A DNA stretch of 64,000 nt from an uncultured Bacilli bacterium (GCA_947585665.1 CANPXE010000003.1:47524-111523); one strand, 5' to 3'. Numbered from the stretch's first letter, positions 51,968 to 60,551 are shown. Notes: generated from the sequence alone by a model not told the origin. Numbers and translations are program-made.

Positions 51968-52498
51968 ATGTATTTTTTTATTACCTTAACAACAGCTGTT
52001 GCATTAAGTTTAGATGCTTTTTCTCTAGCTATTATATATGGTACAGTTTTAAAAGATAAAAGAACTATTATAATACTCAGTTTAGCTGTTGGTATCTTTC
52101 ACTTTTTTATGCCTTTTCTAGGATATTTAATGAGTAATTTAGTTATTGCTAGATTTATCTCCAATACTAATTTTATTGCCTTTGTCATTTTCTTAATTTT
52201 AGGATTAGAGATGCTTTTTAGTAAGAATGAAGAAGATACTTTAATGAATTTTTCTAAGTTGACAAGTATTTTATTATTTGCTTTTACGGTTAGTATTGAT
52301 AGTTTTAGTGTTGGGATTGCGATTGCATCTAGTGGGAAAATCTTTATGCCGATGTGTATGTTTTCAACTGTCAGTTTTCTTTTTACTTATGTTGGATTAA
52401 TAATTGGTAAAAAAATAAATGGTCTTTTTGGTAAGTATACGACCAAGATTGGTGGCTTAATGTTAATTTTTTTATCATTCTATTATTTATTGACATAG
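51968..52498 (+). CDS. mntP: MntP-family manganese exporter
   Basis: 176 residues, about six membrane segments. Two pseudo-repeats carry the conserved acidic ion-site motifs LSLDAFSLAI (Asp16) and SIDSFSVGIAI (near residue 107). B. subtilis ywlD (mntP) is near spoIIR and rpiB, matching the context here. No riboswitch is visible upstream of this copy, although a probable manganese riboswitch exists at 39117. Confidence 0.87.
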   Translation: MYFFITLTTAVALSLDAFSLAIIYGTVLKDKRTIIILSLAVGIFHFFMPFLGYLMSNLVIARFISNTNFIAFVIFLILGLEMLFSKNEEDTLMNFSKLTSILLFAFTVSIDSFSVGIAIASSGKIFMPMCMFSTVSFLFTYVGLIIGKKINGLFGKYTTKIGGLMLIFLSFYYLLT

Positions 52499-52579
52499 AA
52501 AAATCTTTTTTTCCTTTGTATTTATTGATTATATTCAGTTTAATTGATAAAATGAAGATAAGAAAGAATGGTGAATAAG

Positions 52580-53422
52580 ATGCTAGTAAATGGTAGAAAA
52601 ATATTACAAGATGCTAAAGAAGGAAAATATGCTGTTCCGCAATTTAACATCAATAATTTAGAGTGGACAAAGAATATTTTAGAGGAATGCCAGGAATTAA
52701 ATGTTGCTGTCATTTTAGGTGTTAGTGAAGGGGCAGCTAAATATATGGGTGGCTATAAAGCTGTAAGTGGTATGGTAAAAGGACTAATGGAAGACTTAAA
52801 TATAACGATTCCAGTATGTCTACATTTGGATCATGGCTCTAGTTTTGAAAATTGTAAAAAGGCTATTGATGCCGGTTTTAGTTCTGTTATGATTGATGCT
52901 TCTAAACATCCATTAGATGAAAATATTCGTATTACAAAAGAAGTTGTTGATTATGCTCATCAATTTGATGTTACTGTTGAAGCAGAAGTTGGTCATATTG
53001 GGGGACAAGAGGATAATGTTTCTGGAACAAGTCTCAATGCAACTTTGGAAGATTGCTTGACTTTAGTTAATGGAACAGGAATTGATTCTCTTGCTCCAGC
53101 ATTGGGTAGTGTTCATGGCTTATATAAAGGTGAACCAAATCTTGATTTTGAAACGATGGCTACTATCAATCAGAATTTGACAATTCCTTTGGTTTTACAT
53201 GGTGGAACAGGAATACCTGATTATGACATAAAGAAAGCTATCAGTTGTGGAATTAGTAAAATAAATATTAATACCGAGTTACAAATTGCTTGGAGTGATG
53301 CTGTTAAAGTTTTCGTTAAAGAAAATCCTGATGTCTATGACCCAAGAAAAGTAATTGGTAGTGGTACTTCTTCAATGAAAGATAAAGTTCGTGAAAAAGT
53401 AGAAATGTTTAATAACAAATAA
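52580..53422 (+). CDS. fba: Class II fructose-bisphosphate aldolase
   Basis: 280 residues from ATG 52580 (SD GGTGA); an in-frame ATG at 52568 is less likely. Zinc-dependent glycolytic aldolase. Seen: AVPQFNINNLEW, LHLDHGSSFE with catalytic Asp84 and zinc His85, VEAEVGHIGGQED near 134, SLAPALGSVHGLY near 171 and VLHGGTGIPD near 206. Located before murA, as in B. subtilis. Confidence 0.96.
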   Translation: MLVNGRKILQDAKEGKYAVPQFNINNLEWTKNILEECQELNVAVILGVSEGAAKYMGGYKAVSGMVKGLMEDLNITIPVCLHLDHGSSFENCKKAIDAGFSSVMIDASKHPLDENIRITKEVVDYAHQFDVTVEAEVGHIGGQEDNVSGTSLNATLEDCLTLVNGTGIDSLAPALGSVHGLYKGEPNLDFETMATINQNLTIPLVLHGGTGIPDYDIKKAISCGISKININTELQIAWSDAVKVFVKENPDVYDPRKVIGSGTSSMKDKVREKVEMFNNK

Positions 53423-53457
53423 ATAAAAAACAAATATGATATTGTAGTGGAGGTTTT

Positions 53458-54711
53458 ATGAAAGTATTAAAAATTACAGGGGGAAAAGAATTAAGTGGAA
53501 CAATCCGTATTAGCGGTGCGAAAAATAGTAGTGTTGCTTTAATCCCTGCTGCAATCTTAGCTGATGATACTGTTACTATTTGTAATGTTCCAGAGATAAC
53601 AGATACTGATGCTTTGAGTGATATTTTAACTTATTTAGGTGCGGAAGTTAGACGAGCTAGTGAGAGTATTGTTATTAATCCAGTAACAATCGAAAATAAA
53701 GAAATAAAAGAGGAACAAGCTAAGAAGTTGCGTGCATCTTATTATTTTATGGGTGCTCTTCTTGGAAAATATAAACATGTGGAAATGTACTTTCCTGGTG
53801 GTTGTTCCATCGGTCAAAGACCAATTAATTTACATTTAAAAGGCTTTGAAGCTCTAGGAGCAACAGTTACCAATGATGGAAATAAATATATTGTGGATGC
53901 TGATGAATTAAATGGTGCTAATATTTATTTGGATATTGCATCAGTTGGAGCGACGATTAACATTATGTTGGCAGCCGTAAAAGCTAAAGGTAAAACGACA
54001 ATTGACAATGCCGCAAAAGAGCCAGAAATCGTTAATATTGCTACGTTCTTAAATAATATGGGTGCTAAAATTAGTGGTGCTGGAACGAGTGAAATTGTCA
54101 TTGATGGTGTTGAAAGTTTAAAAGGATGTTTCCATGAAGTAATACCTGATCGTATTGAAGCTGGAACTTATACGATTATTGGGGCACTAATGGGAAATTA
54201 TTTAAAGATTGATAATATTATTCCGGAACATTTAGAGTCATTGACATCAAAACTAACGGAAATGGGCGTTTCTTTAGATATTGGACCAGATTACTTAATT
54301 GTCAATAGTGAAAAAGATTATAAGCCTGTCAATGTTAAGACTTTAGGGTATCCTGGATTCCCAACCGATTTACAACAACCTTTTTCTGTTCTTTTGACGA
54401 AGTGTAATGGAGAGTCTTCCATCGTTGAGACAATTTGGGAAAACAGATTCATGCACATTCCTTATTTAAATAAGATGGGTGCTAAAATCGAAGTTGAAGG
54501 AATGGAAGCTAAAATAAGTGGCCCAACCCCTTTAAAAGGTTGTGAAGTCGAAGCAACCGATTTAAGAGCTGGTGCTGCTTTAGTAGCTGCTGCTTTGACA
54601 GCTGAAGGAACAACAACTATTACTAATATCAATCATATTTTAAGAGGTTATGAAAACATTGTAGAAAAACTAACCGATGTTGGTGCTAAAATCGAACTTA
54701 AAGAAATATAA
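53458..54711 (+). CDS. murA: UDP-N-acetylglucosamine 1-carboxyvinyltransferase
   Basis: 417 residues, SD GGAGG. First committed step of peptidoglycan synthesis. Seen: ISGAKNSSVALIPAA with Lys22-Asn23, and FPGGCSIGQRPINLH with catalytic Cys116 (the fosfomycin target), TDLRAGAALVAAAL near 372. Context between fba and rpmE indicates the MurZ (MurAB) paralogue. rho, between these in B. subtilis, is missing. Confidence 0.97.
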   Translation: MKVLKITGGKELSGTIRISGAKNSSVALIPAAILADDTVTICNVPEITDTDALSDILTYLGAEVRRASESIVINPVTIENKEIKEEQAKKLRASYYFMGALLGKYKHVEMYFPGGCSIGQRPINLHLKGFEALGATVTNDGNKYIVDADELNGANIYLDIASVGATINIMLAAVKAKGKTTIDNAAKEPEIVNIATFLNNMGAKISGAGTSEIVIDGVESLKGCFHEVIPDRIEAGTYTIIGALMGNYLKIDNIIPEHLESLTSKLTEMGVSLDIGPDYLIVNSEKDYKPVNVKTLGYPGFPTDLQQPFSVLLTKCNGESSIVETIWENRFMHIPYLNKMGAKIEVEGMEAKISGPTPLKGCEVEATDLRAGAALVAAALTAEGTTTITNINHILRGYENIVEKLTDVGAKIELKEI

Positions 54712-54713
54712 TT

Positions 54714-54738
54714 AAGTAGAGTAAAATCTACTTTTTTT
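54714..54738 (+). terminator. Terminator after murA
   Basis: AAGTAGA (54714-54720) pairs perfectly with TCTACTT (54727-54733); T run. Confidence 0.8.
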
Positions 54739-54751
54739 ATTGGGTGATATT

Positions 54752-55405
54752 ATGAGTAGAATAAGTAAAATACTAATATTATTAATAATTTCTTTTTTAA
54801 CGGCTATCTCCATCTTCATCATTTATGAAAAAACGAGTACTAATTCTTATAAATACTTATCAATTGGTGATGGACTATCAAAAGGACTAAATCCTCTTGG
54901 TGTCAAAAGTTTTGATTATAATGATTACATCCAGGAATATTTAAAAGAAAATAAGCAAAAGATCTATTACTATAATTACTCTAAACGTGATATTTCGATA
55001 TCCGAACTAACAAATGATATCATCTATTTAAAAGATAGAACTTTAAAGAATTATCTTCAGACATCTAATTTAATCATTCTATCTATTGGTGAAGTTGAAA
55101 TAAAAGAACAAACCTCTAAAGAAGAAGTAGAAGAAGATTTAAATAATCTCATTTTAGAAATAAAAAAATATAACTCCAATCTATGTCTCTTAGGTCATTA
55201 TGATATAAATGATTCCAATTATGAAAAGATTATGGAATTAAATGATATTTATAAAAAATTATCAAAAAAGCATAATATTATATATATTGATACATCTAAT
55301 ATAACTTATTACTTAAAGGGTAATATTAATATTTATCCTACAATTAGAGGTTATAAAGATATAAGTCAGTTAATAATTAAAGCTATTAAACTAAAAAAAT
55401 CATAA
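54752..55405 (+). CDS. SGNH-hydrolase-like membrane-anchored protein lacking catalytic residues
   Basis: 217 residues from ATG 54752. N-terminal membrane segment (residues 7-25), then an SGNH/GDSL-like fold: block I reads SIGDGLSKG, where enzymes have GDSL, so Gly41 replaces the nucleophile Ser; block III region LIILSIGEVEI near 112 has Gly-Glu where enzymes have GxND; block V reads YPTIRGYKDIS where enzymes have DxxHP..GY, so the catalytic His is Tyr. The fold assignment rests on spacing and hydrophobic pattern, and is moderate. Probably a non-enzymatic relative. Confidence 0.6.
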   Translation: MSRISKILILLIISFLTAISIFIIYEKTSTNSYKYLSIGDGLSKGLNPLGVKSFDYNDYIQEYLKENKQKIYYYNYSKRDISISELTNDIIYLKDRTLKNYLQTSNLIILSIGEVEIKEQTSKEEVEEDLNNLILEIKKYNSNLCLLGHYDINDSNYEKIMELNDIYKKLSKKHNIIYIDTSNITYYLKGNINIYPTIRGYKDISQLIIKAIKLKKS

Positions 55406-55458
55406 AGTTCTTGCAAAAAAGGATAATATTTGTTATAGTAAATTAGCAATTAATTACT

Positions 55459-55476
55459 ATGATTGTAATCAATCAT
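55459..55476 (+). promoter_or_regulatory. Hairpin in the rpmE leader
   Basis: ATGATTG (55459-55465) pairs perfectly with CAATCAT (55470-55476), ending just before the SD GGAAGGAG. Possibly an L31 autoregulatory leader; not confirmed. Confidence 0.35.
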
Positions 55477-55495
55477 GGCGGAAGGAGTGAAAACT

Positions 55496-55705
55496 ATGAA
55501 AGCAGGAATTCATCCTGAATATAAAGACACTAAAGTAACTTGTGCTTGTGGAGAAACTTTCACAGTAAGATCAACAAAAGATGAAATGCACGTTGAGGTA
55601 TGTTCTAAATGCCATCCTTTCTATACTGGAAAACAAAGTAGAAGTTCTCACGCAGGTAATGTTGATAAGTTCAACAAAAAATATGGTTTTAAACAAGAAA
55701 ATTAG
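55496..55705 (+). CDS. rpmE: Ribosomal protein bL31
   Basis: 69 residues from ATG 55496 (SD GGAAGGAG); the upstream in-frame ATG at 55475 is part of a hairpin. Zinc-binding form: CAC near residue 16 and CSKC near 36, with HPFYTGKQ. Located after murA as in B. subtilis (murZ-rho-rpmE). Confidence 0.96.
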   Translation: MKAGIHPEYKDTKVTCACGETFTVRSTKDEMHVEVCSKCHPFYTGKQSRSSHAGNVDKFNKKYGFKQEN

Positions 55706-55727
55706 AGAGAAATCTCTATTTTTTTTA
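55703..55727 (+). terminator. Terminator after rpmE
   Basis: TAGAGA (55703-55708) pairs with TCTCTA (55713-55718); eight T. Confidence 0.8.
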
Positions 55728-55798
55728 CACATAATTTTCAAAATAAAAAAGACGAAACTGTGTTATAATAATTTTGATAATAAAATTGAGGTGAATTT

Positions 55799-56440
55799 AT
55801 GAAAATAGGTATTGCTAGTGATCATCGTGGTTACGAACTAAAAGGTAAATTAATAAAGTATTTAAGTAATAAGAATTTTCAAATATTTGACTTTGGTACT
55901 AATTCAAAGGAAAGTGTTGATTACCCTAAGTATGCTTTTAAATTAGGGGAAGGTGTCGTTAATGGTGTAGTTGATTTTGGTATCGCTATTTGTGGTACAG
56001 GAATAGGTATTAGTATTGCTTGTAATAAAGTTAAAGGAATTAGATGTGCTAAAGTTAGTACTTCTAATGAAGCTAAGATGACTAGACTTCATAATGACGC
56101 TAATATCCTAGCTTTGAATGGTGATATGCCTCTTTATCGTGCTAAAGATATAGTTGATGCTTTCTTTTCAACTAATTTTTCTAATGAAGATAAACATATT
56201 AATCGTATTAAACAAATTACAGATTATGAGAATAATAACAATTTAATAAAAAAACAAATTCGAGAAGAAAAAGAAAAGAAAATTTTAGAAGAACAGGAAA
56301 CTGTTGAAGAAGAAAAGAGAATAGAAGAAAAAGTTGAAAATAAAAAACAAGAAAAAGTAGAAGAAAAACAAGAAGAAATTAAAGAAGAAGCAAAACTAAA
56401 GAGAACGAGAAAAAAGAAAGAAGGAACGAAAGATGAGTAG
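55799..56440 (+). CDS. rpiB: Ribose-5-phosphate isomerase B with charged tail
   Basis: 213 residues. Residues 1-145 are a normal RpiB: GIASDHRGYELK with His9, VDYPKYA, and ICGTGIGISIACNK with catalytic Cys65. Interconverts ribose- and ribulose-5-phosphate. After residue about 148 a Lys/Glu tail of some 65 residues follows (IREEKEKKILEEQE to KLKRTRKKK), not found in usual 149-residue RpiB. The tail looks like a long charged helix. End overlaps the DUF1146 gene by 8 bp. Confidence 0.92.
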   Translation: MKIGIASDHRGYELKGKLIKYLSNKNFQIFDFGTNSKESVDYPKYAFKLGEGVVNGVVDFGIAICGTGIGISIACNKVKGIRCAKVSTSNEAKMTRLHNDANILALNGDMPLYRAKDIVDAFFSTNFSNEDKHINRIKQITDYENNNNLIKKQIREEKEKKILEEQETVEEEKRIEEKVENKKQEKVEEKQEEIKEEAKLKRTRKKKEGTKDE

Positions 56441-56624
56441 TAAATTCTTTTTGTATTTAGCTATGACACCATTAGTCATCTTTGGAATGTCATCATTAAA
56501 TATAAATGGTATTTTTAAAAAGAATCATGTTGTATCAGCTCGTGTTTTATACTTTTTACTTGGTATTTCTTTAATTTATTTATCAACTGAATTTATTTAT
56601 GATGTTTTTTTATATAGTCATTAA
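56433..56624 (+). CDS. DUF1146 (YwzB-like) membrane protein
   Basis: 63 residues, two membrane segments. Small protein family found near atp, murA and spoIID-spoIIQ genes in Bacillota. Start ATG lies inside the last codons of rpiB. The ending LLGISLIYLSTEFIYD matches the family pattern. Function unknown. Confidence 0.75.
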   Translation: MSSKFFLYLAMTPLVIFGMSSLNINGIFKKNHVVSARVLYFLLGISLIYLSTEFIYDVFLYSH

Positions 56625-56648
56625 TTTTTTTGTATAAATTCTTAAAAA

Positions 56649-56657
56649 TTATCCACA
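56649..56657 (+). promoter_or_regulatory. Perfect DnaA box upstream of spoIIQ
   Basis: TTATCCACA, the strong DnaA 9-mer, alone in the 54-bp gap before spoIIQ. Confidence 0.5.
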
Positions 56658-56678
56658 ATTTATAGTGAGGTGGATAAA

Positions 56679-57311
56679 ATGAGAAAAAAATTAAGATTGA
56701 GACCATATGTATTTCCAGCCATTTATATGATACTTGTATTAGTATTATTAGGAGCTGTTTATTACAATGGTCTAATAAGTAATAATTACAAAGAAAGTGA
56801 TGAACATTTAACTTATGTAACTAATTTAAACTTTCTAGATGTAATTCCTATTACGAAAGATGAAGAGATAATGGTAAGACCTTATAATGATGAAACAGTT
56901 AAAATTGGTAAGAGTTATTACGATTATCAAGAGAGTAGTGAAAATCAAGAGAAGTCTATTATTTATTATGAGGGAACATATATTCAAAACTCTGGTGTTG
57001 ATTATGTAGGAGATAATTCTTTTGATGTTGTAAGTTGTTTAGATGGAACTGTTATTAGTGCTGAAAAAACGGATTTGATGGGATATGTTGTTGAAGTTAG
57101 ATATGACAATAATGTCATTATTTCTTATCAAAGTTTATCAGAAGTCGCTGTTAAAGCTAATGATAATGTTACCAAAGGTCAAAAGATTGGTACGAGTGGT
57201 AAGTCTTCAATTGGTAGTGAATTAGGTAATCATCTTCATCTTGAAATGTATTATGATGGAACTGTTGTAAATCCTGAAAAATACTATAATACTAATATTA
57301 AGGATATTTAA
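56679..57311 (+). CDS. spoIIQ: SpoIIQ, forespore channel protein with degenerate M23 domain
   Basis: 210 residues from ATG 56679 (SD GAGGTGG). Forespore membrane protein that pairs with SpoIIIAH to link the two compartments during engulfment. Seen: membrane segment (residues 12-32) and C-terminal LytM/M23 domain (residues about 95-205) with GNHLHLEMYYDG. The first zinc ligand, normally His in HxGxD, is Asn104 (QNSGVDYVG), so the domain is probably inactive, as in Bacillus SpoIIQ. It directly overlaps mbl; spoIIID, which lies between them in B. subtilis, is absent. Confidence 0.88.
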   Translation: MRKKLRLRPYVFPAIYMILVLVLLGAVYYNGLISNNYKESDEHLTYVTNLNFLDVIPITKDEEIMVRPYNDETVKIGKSYYDYQESSENQEKSIIYYEGTYIQNSGVDYVGDNSFDVVSCLDGTVISAEKTDLMGYVVEVRYDNNVIISYQSLSEVAVKANDNVTKGQKIGTSGKSSIGSELGNHLHLEMYYDGTVVNPEKYYNTNIKDI

Positions 57312-58300
57312 TGAAAGATATTGGTATTGATCTTGGAACAGCTAATGTTCTTATTTATGTAAAAGATGAAGGAATATTACTTAATGAACCATCAGTTATT
57401 GCGTATGATAGTGATACTAAAGACGTTTTAGCGGTTGGTCGTGATGCTGATTTAATGCTAGGTAGAACACCGAGTAAAGTAAAGGCTGTTAAACCCTTAC
57501 AAGAAGGTGTTATTGCGGACTTTGAAAGCACTAATAAGATGCTTGAAGAATTTATTAAAAAGATTAAGAAAAAAGGATCTTTGAAGAAGAGTAGTATTCT
57601 TATTTGTTGTCCTGCGAACATCACCCAGGTTCAAAAAAATGCTATGTATGAACTAGCGGAAAACATGGGTGCTAAGAAAGTATATATTGAAGATGAACCA
57701 AAAGTTGCGGCTATTGGAGCGGGATTAGACATTAATCTTGCTAGTGGTTCAATGGTCATTGATATTGGTGGTGGAACGACGGATATTGCTGTTTTATCTC
57801 TCGGTTCAATCGTTAATAGTAGTTCAATTAAGATTGCTGGTAATACTTTTGATAAGGCCATAACAGAATACATCAAAAGTAAGTATGACTTGTTAGTAGG
57901 TGAAAAAACAGCCGAAGAAATCAAAATAAAATTGGGTGCTATTAAAGATGCTGATAAAGATAATACGATGGAGATAAAAGGTCGTAGCGTAAAAGAAGGT
58001 ATGCCGAAAACGATTACGATTAATGAAAAAGAAGTTCAAGAAGCAATAAAACCAGAAATTGATAAGATCAATGAAGAAATTAAAAAAGTTCTTGAAAAAA
58101 CGCCACCGGAATTATCCGCTGATATTGTTGATAAAGGTGTTGTCATAACTGGTGGTGGAGCTCTTATTAAGGGAATTGCTGAATATATTGAAGAAGACAT
58201 AAAAATACCTGTTTATGTTGCTGAAAGTCCTCTCACTTGTGTTGCTGAAGGATGTGGAATATTACTTAATAACCCTAAGGAATTAGATAAAAACTGTTGA
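57311..58300 (+). CDS. mbl: MreB-family actin (Mbl)
   Basis: 329 residues. Actin-like filament that guides lateral wall synthesis. Seen: GIDLGTANVLIYVKDEG (phosphate 1), DIGGGTTDIAVLSLG near residue 153 and VITGGGALIKGI near 278. Called mbl from its place after spoIIQ. Its stop overlaps the terminator stem. Confidence 0.94.
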   Translation: MKDIGIDLGTANVLIYVKDEGILLNEPSVIAYDSDTKDVLAVGRDADLMLGRTPSKVKAVKPLQEGVIADFESTNKMLEEFIKKIKKKGSLKKSSILICCPANITQVQKNAMYELAENMGAKKVYIEDEPKVAAIGAGLDINLASGSMVIDIGGGTTDIAVLSLGSIVNSSSIKIAGNTFDKAITEYIKSKYDLLVGEKTAEEIKIKLGAIKDADKDNTMEIKGRSVKEGMPKTITINEKEVQEAIKPEIDKINEEIKKVLEKTPPELSADIVDKGVVITGGGALIKGIAEYIEEDIKIPVYVAESPLTCVAEGCGILLNNPKELDKNC

Positions 58301-58322
58301 TATATTTCGACAGTTTTATTTT
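58290..58322 (+). terminator. Terminator after mbl
   Basis: AAAACTGT (58290-58297) pairs with ACAGTTTT (58310-58317); T-rich tail. A TTCGACA sequence in the 3' arm is a by-product. Confidence 0.7.
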
Positions 58323-58368
58323 ACTTTATAAATTCTCTATTATATAATTAAAGAGATGAGGTGGTAAA

Positions 58369-59583
58369 ATGACGATTGATAGATTGATCGAAGTTTTGTT
58401 GATAGTAACAACAACTTTTTCGATTTCTGCTCTTATAATGCCATATATTATAAGAATTGCTAATCACATTGGAGCTTTAGATATTCCAAGACATGAACAA
58501 GGTGATCGTCATATTCATAAGACAATTATTCCTAAATTTGGTGGTATGGGCATTTTCATAAGTTTCCTAGTGGGTTATATGCTCTTTGGTGTCCATAGTG
58601 TTCAAATGAATGCTATTCTAATTGGTAGTTTTTTCATCATTTTAACAGGAATGATTGATGACATTAATTCTTTATCAGCTAAACATCAATTGATCGGTCA
58701 GATTGCAGCTGCTTTAGTAATTATATTTTATGGTAATATAACTTTAAGTAATTTGACGGCTTTTGGTTTTAATATTGAATTTGGTATTTGGGCTTATCCG
58801 ATAACCCTATTCTTCATTTTAGGATGTATCAATGTCATTCGTTTGATAGATGGACTTGATGGTTTAAGTGGCGGAATATCATCAATTTTCTTCTTGACGA
58901 TAGGTATTATTTCTTTCTTACAACAACGTTTTGGTACTCTTGAAATTACTTTGACATTCATAATGCTTGGTTCTGTTTTAGGATTCTTAGTTTATAACTT
59001 TAATCCCGCTAAGATATTTGCTGGGGAAATTGGTGCAACCTTTATGGGATTCATCATTGCTGTCATATCCTTACTTGGATTTAAAGGAGCATTATTAACT
59101 TCCGTTTTAGTACCATTATTAATACTTGCCATCCCAATTCTTGATACATTATTTGCGATTATTAGGCGTGTTATTAAACATAAACCAGTCTATGAAGGTG
59201 ATAAAGATCATTTCCATCATCAATTATTGAAGATGAACTTTTCTCAAAGAAAAACAGTTTTAATCGTTTATTTCATCAATATTTTATTTTCTATTGCCGC
59301 TATTGTCTATACAATCAATAATCAAAAACTAGGTATTATTATGTATATTGTTTTATTCATATTAGTTGTTTTATTTGTTCTACATACTAATATAATTAGT
59401 GATAAGTTAGAAGAAAAAACTAAAAATTTAGAACATAAATTAATTAAGAATAAACATGATGACAAAAAAATAGAAGAAGATAAAAAAGAAACAAAAACAA
59501 ATAGTAAGAAAAAAGAACAAACAAATGTAGAAACTTCTTCTCAAAAGAAAAATTCTAAAATTAAAAAAAGTAATAAGATGTAA
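58369..59583 (+). CDS. tagO: Undecaprenyl-phosphate GlcNAc-1-phosphate transferase (TagO/WecA family)
   Basis: 404 residues. Starts wall teichoic acid or other polymer synthesis on undecaprenyl phosphate. About ten membrane segments. Seen: Asp pair 97-98 in GMIDDINSLSAKHQ, NVIRLIDGLDGLSGG near 155, and the His motif GDKDHFHHQLL near 282. The normally MGDTG/MGDSG motif reads FAGEIGATFMGF, with Glu220 in place of the conserved Asp. A Lys-rich tail of about 50 residues follows the last membrane segment. Confidence 0.9.
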   Translation: MTIDRLIEVLLIVTTTFSISALIMPYIIRIANHIGALDIPRHEQGDRHIHKTIIPKFGGMGIFISFLVGYMLFGVHSVQMNAILIGSFFIILTGMIDDINSLSAKHQLIGQIAAALVIIFYGNITLSNLTAFGFNIEFGIWAYPITLFFILGCINVIRLIDGLDGLSGGISSIFFLTIGIISFLQQRFGTLEITLTFIMLGSVLGFLVYNFNPAKIFAGEIGATFMGFIIAVISLLGFKGALLTSVLVPLLILAIPILDTLFAIIRRVIKHKPVYEGDKDHFHHQLLKMNFSQRKTVLIVYFINILFSIAAIVYTINNQKLGIIMYIVLFILVVLFVLHTNIISDKLEEKTKNLEHKLIKNKHDDKKIEEDKKETKTNSKKKEQTNVETSSQKKNSKIKKSNKM

Positions 59584-59600
59584 AATATACATCTTTTTTT
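59575..59600 (+). terminator. Terminator at the end of tagO
   Basis: AAGATGTA (59575-59582) pairs perfectly with TACATCTT (59588-59595); T run. Confidence 0.8.
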
Positions 59601-59658
59601 GTGTAATTTAATAAAAGTATGATAAAATGAAAAAGTACGGTTGATAAAAAGGAGACAT

Positions 59659-60393
59659 ATGTTAAATTTTATTATCTATGATGATAATAATCATTTTTTA
59701 AACGAAAACAAGAAAATTATTGATAAGTGTATGATGAGTTGTGATTATGACTACAAATGTTATTTGTTCCAAGATTACAATAATGACTTTAAAAAAATAT
59801 TAGGTGCAAACATCGGATTAAAAATATACCTTTTAAATGTTGTTAATAAAAGTAAACTAGGACTTGATGTAGTTAGTGATATTAGAGAAAAATATGATGA
59901 TTGGAACTCAATTATCATTATGATTACAAGTCATAATGAATTTAAATATGAAGCCTTAGGAAAAGGTTTATTTTTAACTGATTTTATAAATAAATTAGAT
60001 AATTGGCAAGAAATACTTACTAAAGATATAAAAAGAATAATTAAAAGTTTTGGTGATCCAACTGAGTGTTTGATATATAAGTTTAAACATTCTTTAAGAA
60101 GAATAGATCATATGAATATTGTTTATATTGAAAAAGAAAAAGATTCTAAGAAATGTATAATTCATACTTTATATGGTGATTTTGAAATCGGTGGTAGTAT
60201 TAATGGTATTTTGAGTAAACTAGATGATAAATTTATTAAAACGAGTCGAAGTACTATTATAAATTTAAAACAAGTGATTGAATATAAAAATAATGATAAT
60301 GAAATAGTTTTTAAAAATGGTGATATAACAAAAGATATTTCGCGATTATTTAAGAAAGATGTAATTAGTAGTATTAATGAATTATCTAGATAA
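59659..60393 (+). CDS. Orphan LytTR response regulator with altered receiver
   Basis: 244 residues from ATG 59659 (SD AAAAGGAG). Receiver domain (residues 1-118) with acidic YDDN at positions 7-10, but the phospho-acceptor position reads Asn60 in IYLLNVVNKSKLGLDV, where typical members have LLDIE..... The Thr of MITSHNE and the Lys of FINKLDN remain. C-terminal LytTR DNA-binding domain (residues about 140-244; IVYIEKE, FIKTSRSTIINLKQV). No histidine kinase is nearby. Likely works without phosphorylation. Confidence 0.82.
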   Translation: MLNFIIYDDNNHFLNENKKIIDKCMMSCDYDYKCYLFQDYNNDFKKILGANIGLKIYLLNVVNKSKLGLDVVSDIREKYDDWNSIIIMITSHNEFKYEALGKGLFLTDFINKLDNWQEILTKDIKRIIKSFGDPTECLIYKFKHSLRRIDHMNIVYIEKEKDSKKCIIHTLYGDFEIGGSINGILSKLDDKFIKTSRSTIINLKQVIEYKNNDNEIVFKNGDITKDISRLFKKDVISSINELSR

Positions 60394-60395
60394 AT

Positions 60396-60402
60396 TTCGA
60401 CA
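60396..60402 (+). promoter_or_regulatory. Single 0A-box-like TTCGACA
   Basis: Perfect TTCGACA three bases after the LytTR stop, about 150 bp before the cold-shock gene. A second half-match TGTGACA is 10 bp further. Weak as a lone site. Confidence 0.25.
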
Positions 60403-60551
60403 TATTGTGACATTAATATTTACCAAAAAAGGTATTAAAACAAACATTTAAAGAAAGATTATAATAACTATTACTCTTGTAGTAGAATGTTCTATGTTAA
60501 ATCGTTGCAACAAATTTGACGGAATATTAATTAGAGGTGGAGGTGTGTGTT

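Noticed and set aside
58306..58312. TTCGACA (0A-box-like) after mbl
   Set aside because: It is part of the 3' arm of the mbl terminator (AAAACTGT/ACAGTTTT), so the match is explained by the hairpin.
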